Origin: an uncultured Clostridia bacterium
Lineage (GTDB): Bacteria; Bacillota; Clostridia; Oscillospirales; Acutalibacteraceae
Assembly: GCA_945224895.1 (NCBI GenBank)
Contig: CALYNW010000078.1
Coordinates: 1 to 5,736, forward strand
Reading direction: 5' to 3'
Length of the DNA: 5,736 nt
Shown: positions 1 through 5,538 of the stretch, piece by piece
Position numbering within the stretch: the first letter of the stretch is position 1
Layout of the letters: the number at the start of each line of letters is the position of its first letter
The notes under the pieces: generated by a model
What the model saw: only the letters and a program-made list of their open reading frames with translations
Told to the model about the DNA's origin: nothing
The model's database searches: none
Translations under genes and position numbers: made by a program

Positions 1-13
1 GGAGCTTTGTTAA

Positions 14-868
14 TTATTTTTTAATATAGAAAATTGCAAGAGTTTTCGGACCGCAATGGGAGGAAATTGTACAGCCTGCCTTTGCGGTAATAACCTCTTT
101 AAAATCAGCCTTACCCTCAATAACACCCTTTGCAAAGCTGATTATATCAGGGCTTACATCCCCGCTGTTGGCTATAACTATACGTGAAGCATCAATCTTT
201 CCGACATCACGCAGGCAGTCATTGATATACTGCTTGTAAACCGCATCAATCTTCCCTCTGTATTTTTTTGCGACGTCAAGAGTTCCCTCCTTGGGGTCAA
301 CGGCAATGCTTGGCTTAATACCCAAAACATTTGCGCTGAACCTTGCAACTCCGGAGCATCTGCCTCCCTTGTGGAGATACTCAAGATTGTCAAGCACAAA
401 GGTAGTGCTTACCTTAGGTACAAGAGAATTTACTCTGTTTGCAATTTTTTTTGCATCATAGCCCTTTTCCCTGAAATCGCATGCCTTCAAAACGAGAAGT
501 CCCATAGCCATACAAAGGCTTTTTGAGTCAACGCAGTAAACATCGTCAAATTCGGAAGCGGCAATACAGGCGTTCTGATAGCTTGAAGAAATTGCAGAGG
601 AAAGACCTATGTGAACAACAGCCTTACCAGCCTTTGTCATCTCTTCAAAAAGCTCATAGTATGCAGAGGGAGGAACGGCCGCCGTTTTCGGAAGCTCCCC
701 TGTTTTCTTAACATAAGCATAAATATCCTCAGGGAAAATATCGACGCCGTCCCTGTAAGACTTATCACCGAGAAGGATAGTCAGCGGTGTAATTACAATA
801 TTATACTTTTCAATTATCTCAATCGGAAGGTCGCAGGTTGAATCTGCAGTAATAACAACATCTCTCAA
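14..868 (-). CDS. DegV family fatty-acid-binding protein (TTG start)
   Basis: Cytosolic DegV-family protein. Family members bind one fatty acid between two domains, and some (FakB) present it to the kinase FakA for phospholipid synthesis. From the TTG start it has 284 residues, normal for the family. Visible motifs are ADSTCDLP (8-15), YRDGVDI (38-44), KTAAVPPS (61-68, where many members have a TSQPS-like stretch), IGLSSAISSSYQ (87-98), DSKSL (114-118), LEYLHKGGRCSG (162-173), LGIKPS (182-187) and GCTISSHCGP (265-274). An in-frame ATG at 919 would add 17 residues ahead of the family's usual N-terminus. It has no good ribosome binding site, whereas AAAGGTGA sits just upstream of the TTG at 868, so I chose the TTG. 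It is the last minus-strand gene in the window, 136 bases after the preceding gene, and may have its own promoter. FakB versus another DegV paralogue cannot be decided here, as no fakA is present. Confidence 0.9.
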   Translation of the reverse strand: MRDVVITADSTCDLPIEIIEKYNIVITPLTILLGDKSYRDGVDIFPEDIYAYVKKTGELPKTAAVPPSAYYELFEEMTKAGKAVVHIGLSSAISSSYQNACIAASEFDDVYCVDSKSLCMAMGLLVLKACDFREKGYDAKKIANRVNSLVPKVSTTFVLDNLEYLHKGGRCSGVARFSANVLGIKPSIAVDPKEGTLDVAKKYRGKIDAVYKQYINDCLRDVGKIDASRIVIANSGDVSPDIISFAKGVIEGKADFKEVITAKAGCTISSHCGPKTLAIFYIKK

Positions 869-873
869 ATAAA

Positions 874-881
874 TCACCTTT
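874..881 (-). promoter_or_regulatory. Ribosome binding site that sets the degV TTG start
   Basis: On the minus strand AAAGGTGA lies 5 bases ahead of the TTG at 868. This is a good Shine-Dalgarno match at normal spacing. The competing ATG at 919 is preceded by CATTTGTCCTTTAT, which has no purine-rich site. Confidence 0.75.
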
Positions 882-890
882 CGATTTAAA

Positions 891-919
891 AGTCTAACAT
901 ATAAAGGACAAATGAGCAA
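891..919 (-). promoter_or_regulatory. Possible sigma-A promoter for degV
   Basis: On the minus strand TTGCTC (914-919) and TAGACT (891-896) are separated by 17 bases. Each is only a partial match (3 and 4 of 6 to consensus). A transcript from here would start near 884, leaving a short leader with the AAAGGTGA site and excluding the upstream ATG, which agrees with the TTG start. The match is weak in A/T-rich DNA. Confidence 0.3.
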
Positions 920-953
920 CTTCTGTTCAAAATTGTTAATGTAAATTTAATAT

Positions 954-971
954 TTGTTACAAATTCAACAA
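954..971. promoter_or_regulatory. Rex-like palindrome upstream of degV
   Basis: TTGTTACAAATTCAACAA matches the Firmicute Rex consensus TTGTTAANNNNTTAACAA at 12 of 14 specified positions, with both TTGTT/AACAA arms intact. Rex is an NADH/NAD+-sensing repressor. The site is in the only sizeable gap among the minus-strand genes, about 35 bases upstream of the proposed degV -35. The same arms could form a weak A/T-rich hairpin, and the surroundings are A/T-rich, so chance is a real alternative. Confidence 0.3.
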
Positions 972-1004
972 AAATTTAGACAATAAATTCCTTAAAAGTC
1001 TATA

Positions 1005-2294
1005 TTATGCTCCGAACTTTACAACCATACCGTTAAGGTCGTAACGATTATAGGTTCTGTCAAAAACAATTTTCAATACACTTCTTCCCTTTACAGTCTT
1101 AATTTCACTGGTATATTCAATATTATACTCATTATCTGTTCCGGGATTCATTATTACCCTGTATTCGCCGTTTTTCAGCATAAGCTCCGAAAAGCTGTAG
1201 CCCTCTTTAGCGGTCAGAGCGATTGTTCCCGGAGTAATTACAATCTTATCAACGCACTTTATCTGAGAGCTGTAATTTGCAAAGGATAACGTCCTTTCCT
1301 CAAAATCGGTACTTAGGTCAAAGCTTGCCTCCAGCCAGTCAATAACCATATCGTCACCCTGTCTTACAGGCGGTTGGGCACTGTTATTTATTGTGCTCTT
1401 CCAACTTTGGCTTGAGGCAAAAATTGGGTAGAAAATCTTGTACTCCTCGTTTACTGCAAATTGGCTTGTATTTGGTACAATATTAAATTTACCGTTCATA
1501 ATTGCAATCTCTGAATGAATATCACCCACATACTGTGGATCATCTACGCCTTTATAATATGCAAAAAGCTGAATATCAAGAGTTATATTTCCGTCGCCGT
1601 CAACAGTATAAAGACCGTTTCCCTTATTCCAGCGTTCAAGGACTTCATACGTACCGTCGCTTTTTCTGAGCGCTCTTGCAAAGCCGAAATACTTGTTATG
1701 CGTAATACCTGTTTCCTTATCATAGACAAATGACACATCGGCGTCATCCATAACAAACTGTATATATTTACTGCAGGATTTTAGCTGAGTCATTTCGGTT
1801 TTGATTGCTTCTTCAAAGGGAACCTTCCAGGTGTCCTTTGTTGCGGAAATAACGCTGAAATCAATTTTTCCGTTTTTCTCCACAGGCTTAACAAGATAGA
1901 GATTATAGACGGAAACATTCCTACCGTTAGTATTTACTACACCGTTTATTTTCTGAATAAGAAGCTCGCCTTCTCCGTCTCCGTCATAGTCCTTGTAAAA
2001 CAGCTTAGGCGTTTCCTGCTTAGCGTCTGATGCCCAGCCGTCAAAAACCTTTTCTATGCCGTCGTGCAGAAGAACTACGTCTGCGCCGTCGATATAAAGC
2101 TGATAATTGCCTTCCTTATTTTGAGCGATAAGCTTTCTTTCGGCAACAGTTGTTTTTTCTTTTTTTGCGCTCATATCGGCAGTAGTAAGCACAATATCAT
2201 CAGCTATCTTCTGCTGTCTATAACTATAGGAATAGGCAAATACTATTCCCGATACAATAAGAAGAACGACTATAATTCTGACAAAATATTTCAT
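1005..2294 (-). CDS. Unrecognised membrane-anchored or secreted protein with EF-hand-like loop
   Basis: I do not recognise a named family for this 429-residue protein. Residues 5-20 form one hydrophobic segment after a Lys/Arg start, ending in VFAYSYSY. This is a signal peptide or N-terminal anchor, so the rest should lie outside the cytoplasm. There is no lipobox cysteine. Residues 102-111 read DYDGDGEGEL, an acidic loop (D102, D104, D106, E110) like the calcium-binding DxDxDG loops of FG-GAP/VCBS-type repeats. A second VDGDGN lies at 231-236. The remainder looks beta-rich, with alternating hydrophobic and polar residues and many Asn, Asp and Gly. Start choice: GAGGA lies about 11 bases upstream of the ATG, slightly long but acceptable. 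It follows the HAD gene by 26 bases and is probably in the same transcript. Calcium binding is an inference from the motif only. Confidence 0.8.
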   Translation of the reverse strand: MKYFVRIIVVLLIVSGIVFAYSYSYRQQKIADDIVLTTADMSAKKEKTTVAERKLIAQNKEGNYQLYIDGADVVLLHDGIEKVFDGWASDAKQETPKLFYKDYDGDGEGELLIQKINGVVNTNGRNVSVYNLYLVKPVEKNGKIDFSVISATKDTWKVPFEEAIKTEMTQLKSCSKYIQFVMDDADVSFVYDKETGITHNKYFGFARALRKSDGTYEVLERWNKGNGLYTVDGDGNITLDIQLFAYYKGVDDPQYVGDIHSEIAIMNGKFNIVPNTSQFAVNEEYKIFYPIFASSQSWKSTINNSAQPPVRQGDDMVIDWLEASFDLSTDFEERTLSFANYSSQIKCVDKIVITPGTIALTAKEGYSFSELMLKNGEYRVIMNPGTDNEYNIEYTSEIKTVKGRSVLKIVFDRTYNRYDLNGMVVKFGA

Positions 2295-2320
2295 ATATTT
2301 ACTATTCCTCTGTTTTGAAA

Positions 2321-2917
2321 TCAGTTTTTCTGTGCATACACCTTTTTAAATTCGAAAGGTATTCTCTCACCGTCAACGATATGATAGCAATTCTCACCTA
2401 ATGAAAAAATATACTTATCGTGCTTTAGGGAGTCGGAATAAACGTCAACCACGTGTATACTTTCCTTATCGTAAAGCTCATAAAGTCGCCTTACCTTTTC
2501 CTCATCACGACAGTTTTCGCCTATAATTACTCCTGTTTTTCTGTTGTGCCTTGTGCAGATTAAATCTTCAAAGCCAAGCCTTTTATGTATCTCCTCAAGG
2601 AGAAAATCAGGCGAAGCACTGATAACAACAGCGTGCCTTTTTCTTTCATAAAACCATTTATGCACCTGATGCTCGTGCCTGTCCCAAAAGCCTTTAACCG
2701 CTTTTTCAAGTGGAATAAACGGCACAAATATAAAGCAAAGCCTTTTAAATGATGTAAAGCTGATAATTTTCAGCACCAATAAAATTGCACCGACTGCAAC
2801 AACAGGCATAAGAAGAATTATCCAAGGATAATGAAGCGCACAGTATCCGCAGAAAAGCGAACCGCTGTCAAAGGGAACAATCGTCTTATCAAAATCGTAG
2901 ATATCAATATCCTTCAT
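2321..2917 (-). CDS. HAD-IB family phosphatase with hydrophobic cap segment
   Basis: A 198-residue haloacid dehalogenase-superfamily phosphohydrolase. All four HAD motifs are visible. Motif I is YDFDKT with nucleophile D8 and acid/base D10. Motif II is ISAS with S100. Motif III is K141 in RDEEKVRRL. Motif IV is YSDSLKHD with D162 and D167 for magnesium. This pattern belongs to the phosphoserine-phosphatase-like IB group. The cap contains a strongly hydrophobic stretch at about 32-54, followed by FKRLCFIF and FWDRH, so the enzyme probably touches or spans the membrane. That makes a lipid-type substrate such as phosphatidylglycerophosphate possible (compare E. coli PgpC), but the substrate is not established from sequence. 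The start is firm, because MKDIDIYDFDKT places motif I at the usual position and GAGGAAA lies upstream. The site overlaps the end of the dCMP deaminase gene, only 3 bases away, which indicates translational coupling. Confidence 0.88.
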   Translation of the reverse strand: MKDIDIYDFDKTIVPFDSGSLFCGYCALHYPWIILLMPVVAVGAILLVLKIISFTSFKRLCFIFVPFIPLEKAVKGFWDRHEHQVHKWFYERKRHAVVISASPDFLLEEIHKRLGFEDLICTRHNRKTGVIIGENCRDEEKVRRLYELYDKESIHVVDVYSDSLKHDKYIFSLGENCYHIVDGERIPFEFKKVYAQKN

Positions 2918-2920
2918 ATT

Positions 2921-3418
2921 TTATATTTCCTCTTTGGAAAAATTTATCACTATTTTCTTATCTGAATTAAATTCAGTCAGCTTAACGCCCGCACAACGAA
3001 GCATTCTTTTGCTGGCCTTTACAAGGTCGGTATCGGCATATTTATCGCTGTTATAGATAACCTCTTTAATCCCCGACTGTATAATAGCCTTAGCGCACTC
3101 ATTACAGGGAAAAAGTGCAACATAAATCCTACACCCCATAAGACTGTTTCCCCCTGCATTTAAAATTGCATTAAGCTCTGCATGGCAGACATAGGGATAT
3201 TTTGTATCGGTTTCCCTGTCAGCCTCTCTCTCCCAAGGGAATTCATCATCACTGCAGCCTCTGGGAAAGCCATTGTAACCCACAGACATAATTTTGTTAT
3301 CCTCATTAACAATACAGGCTCCCACCTGAGTTCCGGGGTCCTTACTTCTGTAGGAGGCAAGCATTGCAACTCCCATAAAATATTCGTCCCAGCTGATATA
3401 GTCTTCTCTTTTAGGCAT
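2921..3418 (-). CDS. comEB: dCMP deaminase (cytidine/deoxycytidylate deaminase family)
   Basis: A zinc enzyme that converts dCMP to dUMP, the substrate of thymidylate synthase. At 165 residues it has normal family length. The signature is complete: H79-A-E81, with H79 a zinc ligand and E81 the catalytic proton shuttle, and P104-C105-N-E-C108, with both cysteines as zinc ligands. The N-terminal [17 protein letters not shown] and the GYNGFPRG stretch (47-54) are typical of dCMP deaminases rather than of cytidine or tRNA deaminases. The start is supported by AGAGGAGA six to seven bases upstream. It lies 21 bases after mrp and 3 bases before the HAD gene, so it is central to an apparent operon. 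The symbol comEB is used by family similarity to the Bacillus protein; no competence genes are nearby. Confidence 0.94.
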   Translation of the reverse strand: MPKREDYISWDEYFMGVAMLASYRSKDPGTQVGACIVNEDNKIMSVGYNGFPRGCSDDEFPWEREADRETDTKYPYVCHAELNAILNAGGNSLMGCRIYVALFPCNECAKAIIQSGIKEVIYNSDKYADTDLVKASKRMLRCAGVKLTEFNSDKKIVINFSKEEI

Positions 3419-3439
3419 ATTCTTCTCCTCTGTGTTATT

Positions 3440-4279
3440 TTATTTTGCCTGTGCCGACTGCTTTAATGCGTCTGTAAATTCATCAAGCTCATTACATTCA
3501 ATTTCACTGATTTTACCATCGTCAATAAGCCTGTTAATGTCAGGATTTACGGGAAGCTTTGCAAGAACAGGAACATTAAGCTCCTGCGCTGTTTCGTCAA
3601 TTTTCGACTCACCGAAAATATTTATCCTCTCATTACAGTGGGGACATACGTAATAGCTCATATTTTCCACAAGTCCGAGAACCGGAACATTCATCATTTT
3701 CGCCATATTATATGCCTTGTTTACTATCATTTTAACAAGGTCCTGAGGAGTTGAAACGATAACAATACCGTCAACAGGCAGGCTTTGAAAAACAGTTAAA
3801 GCAACATCGCCTGTTCCGGGAGGCATATCAACAAAAAGATAGTCAAGCTCTCCCCAGCGGACATCACTCCAAAACTGCTCAATAACTCCGCTTATAACAG
3901 GACCTCTCCAAACTACAGGAGAATTAACGTCCTCAAGCAGAAGATTAATACTCATTATTTTTATACCGTTGGTTGTAACTGTTGGGAGCAGACATTCCTC
4001 ATCCTGCATTGCTCTTGACGTAATTCCAAAGGATTTAGGAACAGAGGGACCCGTTACATCAGCGTCAAGAATACCGACCTTAAGTCCTGCTCTTGCACAT
4101 TTTTCAGCCAGCATACAGGAAACGAAGCTTTTTCCTACTCCGCCCTTACCGCTGACTACACCGATAACCTTTTTTATATTTGAATACTTATTCATAGGCT
4201 TAAGAAAATCAGCCCTTGTCTGCTTTCTTGAAGAGCAATCTGACTGACAGCTTGAACAATCGTGACTGCATTCGCTCAT
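3440..4279 (-). CDS. mrp: Mrp/ApbC-family Fe-S cluster carrier ATPase
   Basis: A cytosolic P-loop ATPase of the Mrp/NBP35 family (279 residues) that binds and transfers iron-sulfur clusters to apo-proteins. Visible features are the deviant Walker A SGKGGVGKS (43-51), switch I region LDADVTGPS (71-79), Walker B-like VDMPPGTGD (150-158), ENMSYYVCPHC (205-215) with the conserved C212-x2-C215 cluster ligands, and the C-terminal LPVNPDI. The N-terminus carries an extra cysteine group, C4-x3-C8-x2-C11-x3-C15, which resembles in spirit the N-terminal cluster site of Nbp35. GGTGGTG lies 5 bases upstream of this ATG. The internal Met29 lacks a binding site, so the cysteine-rich start is preferred. It follows lexA by 59 bases and precedes the dCMP deaminase by 21. 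The cluster-carrier role is known from the family; the client proteins are not visible here. Confidence 0.93.
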   Translation of the reverse strand: MSECSHDCSSCQSDCSSRKQTRADFLKPMNKYSNIKKVIGVVSGKGGVGKSFVSCMLAEKCARAGLKVGILDADVTGPSVPKSFGITSRAMQDEECLLPTVTTNGIKIMSINLLLEDVNSPVVWRGPVISGVIEQFWSDVRWGELDYLFVDMPPGTGDVALTVFQSLPVDGIVIVSTPQDLVKMIVNKAYNMAKMMNVPVLGLVENMSYYVCPHCNERINIFGESKIDETAQELNVPVLAKLPVNPDINRLIDDGKISEIECNELDEFTDALKQSAQAK

Positions 4280-4299
4280 AAAAACACCACCATATTTTT

Positions 4300-4342
4300 A
4301 GTATATTATTATTAATTTATCATATTAAGGATAAAATATCAA
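4300..4342 (-). promoter_or_regulatory. Possible promoter(s) for mrp between lexA and mrp
   Basis: Two overlapping minus-strand candidates are seen. One is TTGATA (4337-4342) with TAAATT (4314-4319), and the other is TTAATA (4323-4328) with TATACT (4300-4305); both have 17-base spacers. The first -35 overlaps the lexA stop codon. The 59-base gap is A/T-rich, so such matches are easy to find by chance. If real, mrp and the genes after it would have expression independent of lexA. Confidence 0.3.
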
Positions 4343-4926
4343 TAGCTACGTATCAGAGTCTTAACCCTGCCGAGGATGGTACATTCTTCTACAATAATAG
4401 GCTCATATTTATCATTTTCCGGCTGTAATCTGAAATGTCCCTTTTCCTTGTAAAACCTCTTAACGGTTGCCTCCTCGTCAATAAGGGCAACAACAATTTC
4501 GCCGTTATCGGCAACAGGGCATTGCTCAACTATTACAATATCGCCGTCATATATTCCTGCGTTAATCATAGAATCGCCCTTTATGTGAAGGGCAAAAAGG
4601 TTATTTCCCGTAACGCCTGACAGGGCAATATAATCCTCTATCTGCTGAGTTGCCAAAATAGGAACACCTGCCGTAACAGTACCGATAAGCGGAATATGGT
4701 TTACGCTTTCGGCAGAGCCTGCAATTCTGATGGTTCGCTTAAGATTTGCATCTCTTTTAATATACCCTGCATCCTCAAGAGCATTCAGATTATACTGAAC
4801 AGATGAGGTGGATTTTAAACCAACAGCCGAACCGATTTCCCTGACTGACGGAGCCGTTCCGTAGCTTGCAATTCTTTCCTTGATAAATTCAAAAATCTGT
4901 TTTTGCTTTTCGCTGATTTCTTCCAT
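4339..4926 (-). CDS. lexA: LexA repressor, SOS regulator and self-cleaving protease
   Basis: The SOS-response repressor. It binds operators of damage genes and cleaves itself when stimulated by RecA filaments. At 195 residues it has slightly under the usual length of about 200. The N-terminal winged helix-turn-helix covers roughly 1-66 (QKQIFEFIKE, then APSVREIGSAVGLKSTSSVQYNLNAL in two turns, then RDANLKRTIRI). The cleavage site is A86-G87 in TVTAGVPI, and the catalytic dyad is S119 in KGDSM and K156 in ATVKRF, so all required residues are present. The start fits the family N-terminus. The nearest ribosome site, GAAAGG, is about 12 bases upstream and weak, which is plausible for a tightly limited repressor. 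Upstream are a promoter and an overlapping LexA-like box, consistent with autoregulation. It diverges from the tRNA unit. Confidence 0.96.
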   Translation of the reverse strand: MEEISEKQKQIFEFIKERIASYGTAPSVREIGSAVGLKSTSSVQYNLNALEDAGYIKRDANLKRTIRIAGSAESVNHIPLIGTVTAGVPILATQQIEDYIALSGVTGNNLFALHIKGDSMINAGIYDGDIVIVEQCPVADNGEIVVALIDEEATVKRFYKEKGHFRLQPENDKYEPIIVEECTILGRVKTLIRSY

Positions 4927-4969
4927 GTAATTACACAGCCTTTCAAATTAAAGCATTATCGTATACCAC

Positions 4970-5003
4970 ATTATATATTAACACTATACACCAAGCAAGT
5001 CAA
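4970..5003 (-). promoter_or_regulatory. lexA promoter
   Basis: Two overlapping minus-strand readings are possible. TTGACT (4998-5003) with a 17-base spacer gives an extended TGT-TAATAT (-10 at 4975-4980). TTGCTT (4993-4998) with a 17-base spacer gives a perfect TATAAT (4970-4975). Either starts transcription within about 45 bases of the lexA ATG. The LexA-like box adjoins or overlaps both -35 elements. Confidence 0.55.
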
Positions 5004-5014
5004 ACATATGTGCT
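5001..5014. promoter_or_regulatory. Probable LexA operator (SOS box) at the lexA promoter
   Basis: CAAACATATGTGCT on the plus strand matches the Gram-positive SOS box CGAACRNRYGTTYG at 11 of 14 positions. On the minus strand the half-site TGTTTG is intact and its TTG is part of the TTGACT -35. The other half is degenerate (AGCACA in place of CGAACA). The position, on the -35 of lexA itself, is exactly where an autoregulatory operator is expected. The imperfect half suggests modest affinity. Confidence 0.55.
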
Positions 5015-5071
5015 ATTTTTTACGCTTTTTTAACAACAATCAATTTAAAAATAAAAATCAGCAAAAAAGTA

Positions 5072-5100
5072 TTGACAAAAAATAATAAATAATATATAAT
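5072..5100 (+). promoter_or_regulatory. Perfect-consensus sigma-A promoter of the tRNA unit
   Basis: TTGACA (5072-5077) and TATAAT (5095-5100) are both perfect consensus and are separated by an ideal 17 bases. The DNA just upstream (5041-5069) is rich in A-tracts and could act as an UP element. Transcription should start near 5107, giving a leader of about 38 bases before tRNA-Met. It points away from lexA. Strong promoters of this kind are typical of stable RNA operons. Confidence 0.88.
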
Positions 5101-5144
5101 TTTGCTTGCACTTAAGCGAGTTAAATTGTTTTTGTGTGATTTAC

Positions 5145-5221
5145 GGCTTTATAGCTCAGTTGGCTAGAGCATGCGGTTCATACCCGCAGTGTCACTGGTT
5201 CGAATCCAGTTAAAGCCACCA
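5145..5221 (+). tRNA. tRNA-Met (CAT), elongator type
   Basis: A 77-base cloverleaf with encoded CCA. The acceptor GGCTTTA (5145-5151) pairs with TAAAGCC (5211-5217), the D stem is GCTC/GAGC, the anticodon stem is TGCGG/CCGCA, and the T arm is ACTGG-TTCGAAT-CCAGT. The anticodon loop TTCATAC gives CAT. An initiator tRNA would have an unpaired first base and GGG/CCC pairs in the anticodon stem, neither of which is seen. The loop also differs from the CTCATAA of tRNA-Ile2 genes, so elongator Met is the best call. Confidence 0.94.
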
Positions 5222-5223
5222 AC

Positions 5224-5298
5224 GGCCCGGTGGTCAAGAGGTTAAGACACCGCCCTTTCACGGCGGTAACACGGGTTCAATTCCCGTCCGGGTCACCA
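5224..5298 (+). tRNA. tRNA-Glu (TTC)
   Basis: A 75-base gene with encoded CCA, beginning two bases after tRNA-Met, so the two are processed from one transcript. The acceptor GGCCCGG (5224-5230) pairs with CCGGGTC (5288-5294) through one G-T wobble. The anticodon stem is CCGCC/GGCGG with loop CTTTCAC (anticodon TTC), and the T arm is ACGGG-TTCAATT-CCCGT. It reads the Glu codons GAA and GAG. Confidence 0.95.
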
Positions 5299-5301
5299 AA
5301 A

Positions 5302-5328
5302 AAGAGACACCCCTGCGGTGTCTTTTTT
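5302..5328 (+). terminator. Intrinsic terminator after tRNA-Glu
   Basis: GACACC (5306-5311) and GGTGTC (5317-5322) pair around the loop CCTGC and are followed by TTTTTT (5323-5328). The A-run upstream can pair with the T-run (one G-T wobble), so it may work in both directions. It lies inside the tRNA cluster, only 7 bases ahead of tRNA-Arg. Confidence 0.85.
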
Positions 5329-5335
5329 AATACAA

Positions 5336-5412
5336 GTCTCCGTAGCTCAGTAGGATAGAGCGTCCGCCTCCTAAGCGGAAGGCCGTGAGTTCGAATCTCG
5401 CCGGGGACGCCA
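5336..5412 (+). tRNA. tRNA-Arg (CCT)
   Basis: A 77-base gene with encoded CCA and discriminator G. The acceptor GTCTCCG (5336-5342) pairs with CGGGGAC (5402-5408), the D stem is GCTC/GAGC, the anticodon stem is TCCGC/GCGGA with loop CTCCTAA (anticodon CCT, reading AGG), and the T arm is GTGAG-TTCGAAT-CTCGC. No promoter is visible between the preceding terminator and this gene, so it probably depends on read-through from the upstream tRNA promoter. Confidence 0.95.
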
Positions 5413-5419
5413 AAGGCAC

Positions 5420-5462
5420 CGCCGTAAAGCCCTTGATTTTGCCGGGCTTTACGGCGTTTTTT
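5420..5462 (+). terminator. Strong intrinsic terminator after tRNA-Arg
   Basis: GCCGTAAAGCCC (5421-5432) is perfectly complementary to GGGCTTTACGGC (5444-5455), and C5420 pairs with G5456 to give 13 base pairs around an 11-base loop. TTTTTT follows at 5457-5462. It ends the tRNA unit. The minus-strand side has no matching T-run, so it is oriented for the plus strand. Confidence 0.93.
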
Positions 5463-5502
5463 CATTTTTACCTAAAGGCAACAAGATAGTAAAGCTCAGA
5501 GA

Positions 5503-5538
5503 TTTTCATTAGTAAATTTGACCTCTGCTAATGGAAAA
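5503..5538. repeat. Imperfect inverted repeat of unknown role
   Basis: TTTTCATTAG (5503-5512) is complementary to CTAATGGAAAA (5528-5538) with one bulged base, around a 15-base loop. CAGAG (5497-5501) can also pair with CTCTG (5523-5527), giving an alternative fold. Neither strand has a T-run after the stem, so it is not an evident terminator. It sits in the 118-base stretch between the tRNA terminator and the end of the minus-strand membrane protein gene, where I see no gene. Confidence 0.25.

Noticed and set aside
953..972. TTTGTT/AACAAA hairpin as a terminator after the 1005-2294 gene
   Set aside because: The stem has six mostly A-T pairs, an 8-base loop and no clean T-run, so it is too weak to call a terminator.
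2857..2871. CGAACCGCTGTC inside the HAD gene as a second SOS box
   Set aside because: It lies within coding sequence, matches only the left half of the consensus, and has no promoter beside it.
3182..3466. Plus-strand 94-codon frame opposite the dCMP deaminase
   Set aside because: It is a shadow of a firmly identified enzyme gene with intact catalytic motifs on the other strand. The same holds for the other short frames opposite or within degV, mrp, lexA and the 1005-2294 gene.
5011..5063. Inverted repeat TGCTATTTTT / AAAAATCAGCA in the lexA-tRNA gap
   Set aside because: The arms are A/T-rich, imperfect and 32 bases apart. It is likely chance in this composition.
4903..5085. Plus-strand 60-codon frame across the lexA-tRNA gap
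   Set aside because: It overlaps the lexA promoter and operator and the tRNA promoter. Its composition (Lys, Asn, Gln, Phe) simply reflects A/T-rich intergenic DNA.
5277..5465. Minus-strand 62-codon frame with the stretch GEIRTHGLPLRRRTLYPTEL
   Set aside because: This is the antisense translation of tRNA-Arg and its flanks, a well-known type of spurious protein. It overlaps both terminators and has no support as a gene.
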